Source: Ampelocalamus luodianensis
Taxonomy: Eukaryota; Streptophyta; Magnoliopsida; Poales; Poaceae
Direction: 5' to 3'
Length of the DNA: 64,000 nucleotides
Assembly (NCBI GenBank): GCA_036346255.1
Contig: CM070633.1
Coordinates: 20,770,001-20,834,000 of the forward strand
The translations under genes were made by a program, and so were the position numbers. The stretch's first letter is position 1; the number at the start of each line of letters is the position of its first letter. A model generated the notes under the pieces. It made no database searches. It worked only from the letters and a program-made list of their open reading frames with translations, and was not told where the DNA came from. Positions 30,613 through 40,885 of the stretch are shown one piece after another.

Positions 30613-31847
30613 AGGCATCCTAGAAAGTTCTGTAGGAAACACATCCGGGTACTCCCCCACCACTGGGAGGTCTTCAATTTTTACTTCCCTCAAACAGGCC
30701 AGGCCAGGAGCTGCTATGAAAGAAGTCTCAGGGCTGAATTTAACTTGCATACCCTGCTCATTGGTGAGCACAATAGACTTGTCGGCACAATTTATTTGAC
30801 CTTGGTTTTTGGCTAACCAGTCCATTCCAAGGATTACATCTAATCCTTGGGAGTGCAAGACTATCAAGTCCACCGAGAAGGGAACTCCCAAGATTTCCAA
30901 GGAAAGATTTGGGCATAAGGAGCTAGTCCTCATTTTAGAGCCTGGGGAGTGGATCAGCATAGGGTTTACTAAAGGGGATATAGCTAACCCATTACTACCC
31001 ACAAACTTAGAAGAGACAAACGAATGAGAAGCTCTAGAATAAAAAAGAATGGTGGCTGGTACTGAATTGACAAGGAACGTACCAAGAACCACATCCGATG
31101 CGGTTTGAGATTCTTCGGTTGTGACATGATTCACACGCCCTTTGATGTATTGGACTGAGGACTTTGAATTAGTGTTGCTACCAGGAGCTGAGGGTCCTTG
31201 TCCCAATCGGTTGGGAGTTGAGGTTGCAGCTTGGAGCTTCTTCGGGCATTTGCTAGCATAGTATCCCACTTCATGGCAATAAAAACAGGTGATACCTGCT
31301 GCTGCGGATAGGGGTGTCTTTTTCTGGACATGGCTTCCTAGGGAGGTCCCATGAGAACTAGAAGTGCTCAAACGTTTTACTTGCATGGGGGACTTTGAAG
31401 GAGAGGAGGTCACAGATCTTTGTTGCCGAAACTGAGAGGTCTTGGGCCTAGAGAAACCCTCTGATCGGAACTCCTGAGCTGCCTTCCTCTTCTTGTGGTT
31501 TTCCATCTCTATGTGCTTGCCTTCTTGCCTAATCGCCTTACTGACAAGCTGCTGAAAATCTGGGTAGTCATGAGCAATAAGTTGAACTGAAAGATCATCA
31601 TTGAGGCCTTCCAAAAAGCGCTCTTGCTTGGTCTCATCAGTGGCCACTTCTTCGGTGCATATCTTGCCAAATGATTAAACTTATGGAGATATTCACTAAC
31701 TGTCCGGTTGCCTTGCCGTAGAGCACGAAATTCTTTCCTCTTCAAAGTCATCATGCCCGAAGGAATGTGGGCATTACGAAAAGCCTGTGCAAATTCTCCC
31801 CATGTGATGGCCTGAGCATCAGTGTGGGATTGAGTGAAGTTATCCTA
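30598..31847 (-). pseudogene. Gypsy gag C-terminal half and aspartic protease
   Basis: On the minus strand the gag matrix/capsid part begins right at the copia insertion with GEFAQAFRNAHIPSG and RKEFRALRQGNRTVSEYL. A frameshift near 31660 follows, then KQERFLEGLNDDLSVQL, a CCHC zinc knuckle CFYCHEVGYYASKC (31287-31246) and a retropepsin-like protease. Its active site, expected as DSG in the context ILF-DSG-ASHSF, here reads YSR (about 31041-31033), so the catalytic Asp is lost through single-base changes. The substrate-side motif LDVILGMDWL is kept. The frame then runs into a stop at 30598 because of a one-base shift before the reverse transcriptase. Confidence 0.92.
31843..31847. repeat. Copia target duplication, left
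   Basis: TCCTA, repeated at 42823-42827. Confidence 0.95.
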
Positions 31848-33749
31848 TGTGGGTATCATGGGGATATGCTCATGATCTTAGGATGATGTGTCAATTGGCA
31901 ATGACATTGAAGGTTTGCGGAAACACGAGTTTTCGGCAAAGTTAAGGTTCTGTCAGGCCTCAGGCGGTCAGACCGGCCATTCCTCAAGTGGTGTATCGGG
32001 TGAACAAGCTGGCGGTCCGACCGGCCAGAGCGGCGGTCGACCGGCGATGTGTGATCGACCGGCTACCACCGAGCGATCGACCGGCCATGAAAGTGTTTTG
32101 GAATTTGGTGGGCCAAAAATAGAGGTGTAGGCAAGTGAGAGATTCTCGCACTTGGTCCCATAATTTTTGGAGCATCCAGTCAAAAGTTCTATTCGTTTTA
32201 AATTTCCAGAGAGGTTGCGGATTTCAGTGTTGAAATTTTGGCTAAGTCCTTTGGTGGCGGTCTGACCGACCTTACATTGGCGATCGGGCCGTGGTGGTGA
32301 TCGATCGACCGGCCAAGGTGGCGATCGACCGGTTTTCACTTATGTCGTCGGCCGTGTGGTGGCGATGGTTGCTTGATTAGGTCAAGTTCATGGGTTTCAT
32401 GTCATATGTGTTGCATGATGCATGTTTTGACTAACGTGGGTCAAGTTGTGAAGAACTTGTTCCAGATTTCGATTTTCTTGTCTATTGTTGTGCAGGTTGC
32501 TTGGTAGTCAACGACGGTCAACAGCGAGGATGATCGGGACTAGGCTTGGAGAGCGAGGTTCAAAGCGATCGGCGATGCGGGTGAAGTCATTGGACTCAAG
32601 TATGGTGCAAGATGGACAAAGGTGACCGAGCAGGCGGTTCGGTGCGGATCGGTTGAATCAAGCGGCGCGGGGTGGTGCAAGTGCCATGGTGGTTTCGATG
32701 GGGCCGGATGGGAGAGACTTGTCGACATGATGAGAGCCGTTGGATCAACCTACACGTGGCGAACAGCGAGTGCCGCACAATATGAACACGGCGCTTTAAA
32801 AGGCGTGCGTGTGTCACCCGTTTGTTTTGGGCCTTAACGGGAGCCCATTAGGGAGACTCTATTAGAAACCCTAAGCCTCCACTATAAATAGAGGAGGGAG
32901 GTGGCTGCACCTTTAACCCGACCTTTCGATGTTTCATTGTTGAGAAACCTTAATTTGCTTAGGGAGAGGAGGAGAGGAGGTTAGGGTTCTAGAGAGTTGG
33001 ATTGGATTTCGTGCTCATGTATTGAGTCTTTGTCATCCATTGATGGAGTGGCTGTAAACCAATACCATATCAAATCAATCCAAAGAAAGTTTCTTCAAGA
33101 TGAGGTCAATTGCTTTCTTTCTCTCTTTTTGATGATTTAAGTCGTTCTTTGATCCGCGAGTTTTTGCTTAGTTTCTGGACGTGATCTAGCTTGCTGTGAC
33201 GTGTGGGAATACATCTAGGATCATCAATATCATCAATCACCCACGAGCAAGTCTCAAGATCATATTTTCGTTTTGACTCGGTTTTGACCTAACCGCTCAA
33301 AGCGTAGAAGGTCAGAATCTTGGCAAGAATTATCACGATCGTTGCTTGGAATAGGTTCTGACATACTTAGGTAGGTGTGTGTCAAATTTCACGGTTTGGG
33401 ACGCACGAATCAAAAGTTTGATCAATTTGCGTTTGGTTTGTCGGGCTGTTTTCTCTGTTCATCGAACCAATGATCGACCGCCGAGAATCGGTCGACCGCC
33501 AATGGTCGACCGCCCAGCTAACCGGTCGACCGCCCTGTGAGAGGTCGGACGCCCGAGCCTTCGTGTTTTGGTTTTGTGTTTATTTTTCTTGGGGTTTTGA
33601 GTTGATTCAATACAAGTCTTCATTTGTGCATGATTGATTGATCTTCATAGCTTTCATAGCTATTGGAGTGAGATTCGTATTGAATTGTATTTGGGAGAAA
33701 AGAGATCGTGCTCCTATTCACCCCCTCTAGTCGCCTTTTCGGTCCAACA
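31848..33749 (+). repeat. Copia 5' LTR (1.9 kb)
   Basis: TG...CA termini. It contains arrays of CGGTC(N)GACCG palindromes at 31966-32336 and 33470-33560 and a TATA box TATAAATA at 32883-32890. Compared with the 3' LTR it shows scattered substitutions and many single-base indels. Confidence 0.95.
32883..32890 (+). promoter_or_regulatory. TATA box of copia 5' LTR
   Basis: CACTATAAATAGAGGAGGG; the same site occurs at 41954-41961 in the 3' LTR. Confidence 0.75.
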
Positions 33750-33751
33750 AG

Positions 33752-33763
33752 TGGTATCGAGCC
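33752..33763 (+). other. Copia primer binding site
   Basis: TGGTATCGAGCC two bases after the 5' LTR; initiator-Met type with a small rearrangement relative to TGGTATCAGAGC. Confidence 0.8.
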
Positions 33764-33806
33764 AGTTAGTTCAATCTTGATCTTAACGGTCCACCGAACT
33801 TTGGCG

Positions 33807-35760
33807 ATGGATAAGTACTCTTCCAAACCGCATATCTTCGATGGGCACGACTATGCCTTTTGGAAGAACCGCATGCGTGTCTTTCTTGAGAGCGAACCAC
33901 GAGGTATTTGGGAGGTTGTTCGAGGTCCGCTTATCTTGCCCGAGGTTGCACGCCATGACTCAAGCTCTTTTGGCTAATGACCGTAAGGCAAAGAATTTTC
34001 TGTATGGTGGGCTTGGTAGACAGGAATATGACAGGATTTGCAATCTCGAGACTGCACATGAGATTTGGAAGACCCTCGAAACCTATCATGAGGGTTCTTC
34101 CCAAATCAAACAAGTGCGTCAGCAGGTCTATAAAAGAGAATATAACAAATTCGAGATGCGTCCTGGTGAGAGCATCGATGACATTTTCAGTCGCTTCAAC
34201 ACAGTGATAAATCAGATGAAGTCTGTTGGTATTGAATTTACACAGTCCGAAAATGCCATCCATCTCCTGGCTGCAATCAACACCAGGGAGTGGGAGATAA
34301 AGGCTACCGCCATTCAGGAAAATGTCAACTTCTCTGATCTGACTTTGGAGCTGCTCTATAGCAAGCTCAAGACTCATGAGATCGTAAAGTCGACCATTCT
34401 AAGAAGGGTAACATGGCTTTGGTAGCGAGACCGCTCAAGAGAGCCTCGATGGGTCGTTTGAGTCCTCTTCGAGTTTTTCACTTGCTTCTTTATCGCAATC
34501 CAAAAGAGGATCTTGAGAGTATTCCTGAGCTGAGATGACGCTTTTGATTAAGAAGTTCACACGGGCCTACAACAATATGAGAAACAAAAGAGAGCGGCCT
34601 GTGACTTGTTATGAGTGTGGAGAGCTTAATCACATTCGGGCAAATTGCCCCAAGCTGAAAGGTAAGAGCAACCACAAGGATGAAAAGCCAGCTTGGAAGA
34701 AGCCCGGGCGCAAGTCCGAGTTTGATGATGCCAAGCTCGGGAAGGTCGCTCAGGGTTCTTGCCGCTCTTGGAGATCGATCCTTGAGTGATGTGGACTCGG
34801 GAGGCGAGGAGGACAAGGAGGAGGAGCTCCTCAAGACAAGAAGGGAAGGCCAAGGACTTCACGGCATGTGCTTCATGGTGACTCAGACGACATCGATGAC
34901 AACAATGAGGTATCTCCTTCTTATGATGTTCTCTTTGCTAGATGTGAAAGCGTCTATGAGCAAATGCTAGGTCGGGATAAAGCTTTCAAGTTCATCATGA
35001 CTAAGAATGAGGAGTTAGAGTCACAAGTAAAGAAACTCACATTAGAACTTGTGAATGCTAAGAGTCTTGAATCGATGAATGTTCATCTGCTATGCTTTAC
35101 ATTCGAATTTGCTAAAGCGCAATCAACTCATGATATTGCTTTGCAACAACTTGAAAATGCTAGAACTGAGCTAATTGAAGTTAAATCTGCTCCTTGTGAA
35201 AAATGCTTAAAGTCTAGCATGTTGGTTGTTTCTGATGTGGTTGAATCTAGCTCTTGCTCTGTCTGCTTAGAACGTGAACGTGAATTACATGATGTTGTAG
35301 AAGCAGCTAGAGCTAAATATGCCAAGCTTAAGGACAACATTAATTCTGCTACTTGTGCTTCATGTGAAGCTCTTAAGCTTGAATTTGCTCTTTATAAGGA
35401 GAGGTTTAACGCTAAAACTTGTGATTCATGTGTTAACCTTAGAAAAGAAACTGCTTACCTTAATGACACATTAGAAAGATTTTCTAAAGGTAAGAAACAG
35501 CTAAACATGATTCTTGACAAGTCAAAAACTCCTTATAAGAAGCAGGGATTAGGATACAACTTTGCCGAGGATAAATCTAATGGTATTCAAATCTTGAAAA
35601 ATGGCTTAGTTGAATTTGATACCCAACCTGCAAAGATCACTTTCAAATCTACGAGTTTTGCCCAACCATCATTCGGTCAAAGGTGCTTCTCCCGGTGGTA
35701 CCAAGTACCATTGCACCTATTGCAAGAAGGATGGGCATTTGGTTGAGTTCTGTTGGCGTA
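33807..35760 (+). pseudogene. Copia gag with extended coiled-coil region
   Basis: The ATG is at 33807 (MDKYSSKPHIFDGHDYAFW). A frameshift near 33950 moves reading to the frame with ALLANDRKAKNFLYGGLG and the UBN2-type capsid motif (ETAHEIWKTLETYHEG, KQVRQQVYKREYNKFEMRPG). The first CCHC knuckle is CYECGELNHIRANC at 34607-34648. A long, charged, probably coiled-coil segment (34868-35640) with regularly placed Cys pairs (CEKC, CSVC, CASC, CDSC) follows, then a second CCHC CTYCKKDGHLVEFC at 35712-35753. The extension between two knuckles is typical of large grass copia elements. At least four frame breaks are visible. Confidence 0.88.
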
Positions 35761-36060
35761 GGTTGAAAAATTCTAAGAAAATCTTCTTTGGAATGTCATC
35801 TAATCAACCTAGAGATTTTGTGAGACATGGTAATTTAGAAAGGAAGAAACCTGGTCTAGGATTTATTCCACATGCTAATCATGCTCATGCTCCTAGACAG
35901 GATAACTCTCATGTTAGAGTAACCATTGCTCACAACAGAATTTCAAATAGAATCAAGGATAGCACTTCTACATTGCATACTACTCGCAGACGTGTGTCTC
36001 GATCTTGGGTTCCCAAGTCATGTTTAACTAACTTGATATTGAGACACTTCGTTCTTTGCC

Positions 36061-37280
36061 TTGATTTTCGTGGATCGCCGCGGAAGGAAGGACACATGGT
36101 TCGTCGACTCCGGCTGTTCACGCCACATGACCGGAGACTCAAAATGGTTCACCTCCTTCACGCGGTCCATAGGTGATGTCCTCATCACTTTTGGAGACAA
36201 TACTCAAGGGCGGATTGAAGGAACAGGAACAATCAGGGTGAACGACAATTTCATCCTAAAGGACGTCGCCCTTGTGGACAAGCTTAGGTTTAATTTACTC
36301 TCTGTCTCACAGCTTCTTGTTGATGGTTATGAGACTATATTTAAGAAAAATGCTTGTCGGGTGCTTGATTCTGCTGGTGAGCTCGTTTTTGGGATTTATA
36401 GAGTTGCTAGGATCTTTGGAGCTGATTTTTCTGAATCTTTGGCTGGTTCTCTTAAATGTTTGTTTACACCTTCTTCTGAGTTCTGGCTTTGGCACCGACG
36501 TTTGGGGCACATTGGTTTTGATCATCTGACGCGAGTTAGCAACCTTGATCTCATGAGAGGTTTGCCCAAACTCAAAGCCGTCAAGGATCTTTGTATGTGC
36601 GCCACAGTAGGCATGGCAAGCAAGTTGCCGCCTCACCCTTCGATGACTTTGGTCATGACCGACTGACGGGACGGTTGTTTCATATGGATCTGTTGGTCCC
36701 TGCTAGGGTTCGGTCAATTGGTGGCAAGTGGTACATTCTTGTCATAGTTGATGATTTTTGAGATACACTTGGGTGTTCTTTCTTGCTTGAAGGATGAAGC
36801 TTTTGGTTTTATTGTGATCTTGTTCTTCGTTTGGCTTCGAATTTTTGGTGCCTTGAGAGCGATCCATGATGACAATGGCACGGAGTTCAAGAATGCCTCG
36901 TTTGCCTCGTTTTGTCTTTGGCGGAATTGAGCATCGATTTTCTTCTCCATACGTCCCTCAACGTAATGGCGTTGTGGAAAGGAAGAACAGAACCTTAGTC
37001 GAGATGGCTAGGACAATGCTAGATGAGTATAGCACACCGAGGAGGTTTTGGGCGAAGCTATTTCTGACTTGCCATATTGCAAATCGTGTCTACTTGAGAC
37101 CTTCTTTGGGCAAGACTTCATATGAGCCGTTTTGGTAGAAAACCCTCTGTTTCTCATTTTGAGTTTTGGAGCTAAGTGTTTCATTCTCAAGGCAGAAACC
37201 TAGATAAATTTGAATCAAGGACTTTTGATGGTTTATTTCTCGGTTATCCCGCACATTCGAGGGTTTCGGGTTTTAATGTT
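36061..37280 (+). pseudogene. Copia protease and integrase
   Basis: The protease active site DSGCSRHMTGD starts at about 36106. The GAG_pre-integrase segment LWHRRLGHIGFDHLTRVS is near 36490-36545. The zinc-binding Cys pair region is altered (CMCATVGMASKLP). The integrase core is in pieces: a degraded first part 36680-36770, DDNGTEFKNASFASFC (36870-36920), then YVPQRNGVVERKNRTLVEMARTML (36950-37020) containing the catalytic Glu, each in a different frame. The C-terminal integrase part (LDKFESRTFDGLFLGYPAHS-like) runs to about 37280. Confidence 0.88.
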
Positions 37281-37649
37281 GAAACTAACATTGTCCAGAG
37301 ACATGCAATGCCACTTTTGATGAGGCTAGCCTGGAGCTAGATCCGACGTTTGAGTAATACAGGTGTGAAAGCATTTTTGTGGAGGAAGATGATGACGGTC
37401 GATATTTGTCCTCCACTGCTGCTGCTGAGGCTCTGTCCAAGTTCCGTAACCGCACGATCGCTTCACCTCCAATTGAGGCTCTGCGCATCTTCTTCATCGC
37501 CAGACTGCGGAGGTTGAGGAGATATTGTCTCCCGGGCGCTCCACTTCATATTGAGGCATCATCCTCCGGATCGGATGATTGGTAATCTTAATGAGCGAGT
37601 CACTCGCTCTGTATCACGATCAAGTCTCTACTCTCATTACGCATTTGTT

Positions 37650-39157
37650 GCTTCTTTCGAACCCGCGATATATCATATGCGTTATCGATTCTAGTTGGGT
37701 TAATGCCATGCATGAGGAGTTAGAGAATTTTGAGAGGAATAAGGTGCGAATCTAGTAGAACCTCCTAGTGGTCATAATGTGATAGGAACCGTTGGGTGTT
37801 CAAAAATAAACAAAATGAGGATGGTTACGTGGTTAGAAACAAGGCTAGATTGGTAGCTCAGGTTTTAGCCAAGTTGAGGGTTAGACTTTGATGAGACATT
37901 TGCTCCTGTTGCTAGATTGGAAGCCATTCGCATTCGCTTGCATTTGCTGCTTCTAAGGGCTTTAGATTATATCGGATGGATGTTAAAAGTACCTTTTGAA
38001 TGGTTTTATAGAGGAGGAAGTATATGTTAGACAACCCTGGGCTTTGAGAATCCCAAGCATCCACATCATGTTTTCAAGCTATCCAAAGCCTTGTATGGTC
38101 TTAAGCAAGCCCCTAGAGCACGGTATGATAGGTCAAGACCTTTACGCTTAAGAATGATTTTGAGATGGGTAAGGTAGACAAGACCCTGTTCATCCTTAGG
38201 CGTGGCAATGACTTCCTGCTTGCTCAGATTTATGTAGATGATATTATCTTTGGTGGTTCTTCTCATGCTCTTGTTTCTAGTTTTTCTGAGACAATGTCCA
38301 GGGAATTTGAGATGAGTATGATGGGAGAACTCAATTATTTTCTGGGGCTTCAAATCAAGCAATGCAAGGAAGGGATCTTCATCCATCAGACGAAGTACAC
38401 CAAGGATCTGCTCAAGCGCTTCGAGATGGGTGGCGACAAGCGATCGCCACTCCCATGGCAACCGATCGTTTTGGATCGGATGAGGAAGGAGAAGGCGTGG
38501 ATCAACGAGTACCGCAGCATGATTGGCTCCATACGTACTGCGGCCTCAAGACCGGACATCCACTTCACGGTGCGCCTGCATGCGAGGTTTCAGCGTCTCA
38601 GAGGACTTCCCATCGCCAAGCCGTTAAGTGCATCTTGGTATTTACACTCTACCCTCGTATGGCATTTGGTATTCTGCTCGTCTTCTTTGTTCATTCGAGG
38701 TTTTCGATTACGATTTTGCGGTGTCGGCTAGATAGGAAGAGTACCTCGGACACTTGTCACTTCTAGGCACTTCTCTTGTCTCTTGGTCTTCTAGAAGCGT
38801 CTTTTGTTGCACAATCCACTCTTTGGTGAATATGTAGCTATTTGCTAGTTCTTTGTAGTCGATTTTGTGGATGGTGTCCACTCTTAAGGATTTTGGGTTG
38901 GCATTTGATAGTGTTCCTCTTTCTCGTGATAACACTGCGATTAACATTGCTAAAACCCTGTGCAACACTCTAGGACCAAGCACATAGACATTCGCTATCA
39001 CTTTCTTAGAGATCATGTCGAGAAGGGTAATATTGTGCTGCATTTCGTGGAGTCCGAGGCTCAGTTGGCTGATATCCTCACCAAGCCTTTAGGTCCAACT
39101 AGGTTTGCAACCTTGAGAAGTGAGTTAGGGGTAATTTATCCCTACAGTTTGGTTTGA
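37650..39157 (+). pseudogene. Copia reverse transcriptase and RNase H
   Basis: The sequence DFDETFAPVARLEAIRI (about 37875) opens the reverse transcriptase in pieces; LSKALYGLKQAPRA follows near 38080. The active site IYVDDIIFGG is at about 38228-38257 within the longest open piece (38165-38450, to LLKRFEMGG). RNase H is badly decayed (38500-38930), but the C-terminal end is intact: HIDIRYHFLRDHVEKG and LADILTKPL (38985-39095), stopping at 39157. Intact motifs are separated by single-base shifts every 50-300 bases. Confidence 0.9.
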
Positions 39158-40885
39158 GGGGGAGTTGGCTCTTTTCTGAACTTTTCTTGTTCATTTGAGT
39201 TTTTTCTGTTTTTCTGATACCTTCTTCTAGTGGTATTTTCTTTTGATCTTTTTGATCTTTTTAGGCTCTTTAAGTTTTTGTGCATCTCATTGTTTCATAC
39301 TGCATTCATATGAAAAACCAAAAAGATGCATTGTTATATAAGCTTTTCTGCTTGTCTTTTAAAATTGATGAAGCTTTGCTTATTACCCTTTTGAGCTTTA
39401 GTATTTCAATTCTGCTCAATGTCATGTCTAGTTCTTTGACTTGCTAGAATTATCATGCTTTCACATGTGTAGCTAAGTCTTTGCTGAATGAGCTAGAACT
39501 TTAAGACAACTTGAACTAAAAAACTGCAATTTGTTGATATTTTAGCTAGTTGCGCAATTAGTGCTCCTTTTGTGACATTGGCCCTGTCAAAATTGCGGTG
39601 TTAGCTCTTGAATCTAGTATTGATCATTGCTTGAGCTTCTTGTTCTTTTAAGAATCTAAATCTGCTCTTGTGAAAAATGAAAAATCAAATTTAAAGATTG
39701 TCTTGTGCTTAGAATGTGCCAAACTATTCTCTCGAGAGCATGTCATAGACATGAACTTGGAGATAGTTTGATGATCCAGACGATCTCATGGGGACTGCTT
39801 GTCACAATTGACATGAACCTCAAGATTTGTTGCCCTGGTAGAAGCTTAGGAAGAGTTTGTGGATGGCTCCTAGTCTAGGATCTTCTTCACTAAGATATAC
39901 CTTTAATTAACTTCAATATTCATTGCAAATGAAAAACTGTTGAAAAATGGGCGTTTGCGACAATTTGAGCAAAATGATTCAATTTAGGACTTGTTTGTCT
40001 CTTAATGTGGTCTTTGTTAGCTTCTTGGTCTCACATTGACATTTTGACATGGCCAGTTTCATTTTAGGATCTCTGTTGATGAACTTGCTAGATTTGAAGC
40101 TTTGCTTAAAATACTAAAATTTATTGCTTTACATTGAGCCTTCTTGCTTTAGCTTTGTTATATATGTCTTATCATGATCTTGCTAGCGCATTCAGGCTGA
40201 TATGGTGTTTATGCAAAATTTGAGATGCTAGCTTGTTCTTTTGGGTAATCTCCAAAGCTTCTTGTAATCCAAAATTGAAAAATACAAAAATATGAAGCCA
40301 CTCCATTGCATTTCATGCATGCTCCTTCTTATGCTTTTTCCTCATTCTGCATTTGTTATCTCTGGACGAGAGGAAGGCGTGATTCCTTGATGACTCCATT
40401 GTCAAAGGGGGAGAAGATATTTCAAAATGTGTAAAGGGGAGAAGTTTTAAAAATTGTTAAAAATGGGGAGAAAATTAAAAAGTGTTAAAAAGGGGGAGAA
40501 AATTGGAGAATTTGAAATTTTCTGAAATTTGAGGATCATAGTGAGGGGGAGTTTCTTATTTGCATTCTTATGGTCTTATTGCTCTTTCTGAACTTGAATT
40601 GCAATTCTTGATCCTCACCATGATCAAAGGTCATTTCGAACAATTGTTCTTTCATATGGACCTTAAGTGAGATTTTTGACTCTTCTTTGGAAATTGAAGC
40701 TTTCTTGCTTTCTTTTGCCTTATCTCACTTGCCGATGCTATTCTGAAGCCAGCTTGGTCATTTTCATTGCTTTCTCTTGCATATGGACCAAGTTGTGCCT
40801 TTCTTGAAAACGTTGAGTTTTTACTTTTCAAACCTCAAAACTTGCATTTGTGGGGAATTGCCAATGTGATCATCAAGGGGGAGAT
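39158..40885 (+). other. Copia 3' non-coding tail with repeated polypurine tracts
   Basis: No open frame of interest; in particular no env-like ORF is visible. Polypurine-tract-like words occur repeatedly: GAGGGGGAG just after the stop codon (about 39158), AAAGGGGGAGAA (40404), AAAGGGGAGAAG (40432), AAATGGGGAGAAAA (40461), AAAAGGGGGAGAAAA (40486), GAGGGGGAG (40541) and the one directly before the LTR, CAAGGGGGAGAT (40874-40885). Confidence 0.8.

Noticed and set aside
32296..32310. GATCGATC, the DpnII Hi-C ligation junction sequence, as a sign of a chimeric read
   Set aside because: The site lies in an array of GATCGACC words with LTR-consistent sequence on both sides; no chimeric break is seen.
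34868..35746. 292-codon frame considered as an independent host gene
   Set aside because: It lies between the two zinc knuckles of the copia gag, in element orientation, and fits the known long gag extension of such elements.
39158..40885. Search for an env-like ORF in the copia tail
   Set aside because: No frame of useful length or membrane segment was seen; only polypurine-tract repeats and AT-rich sequence.
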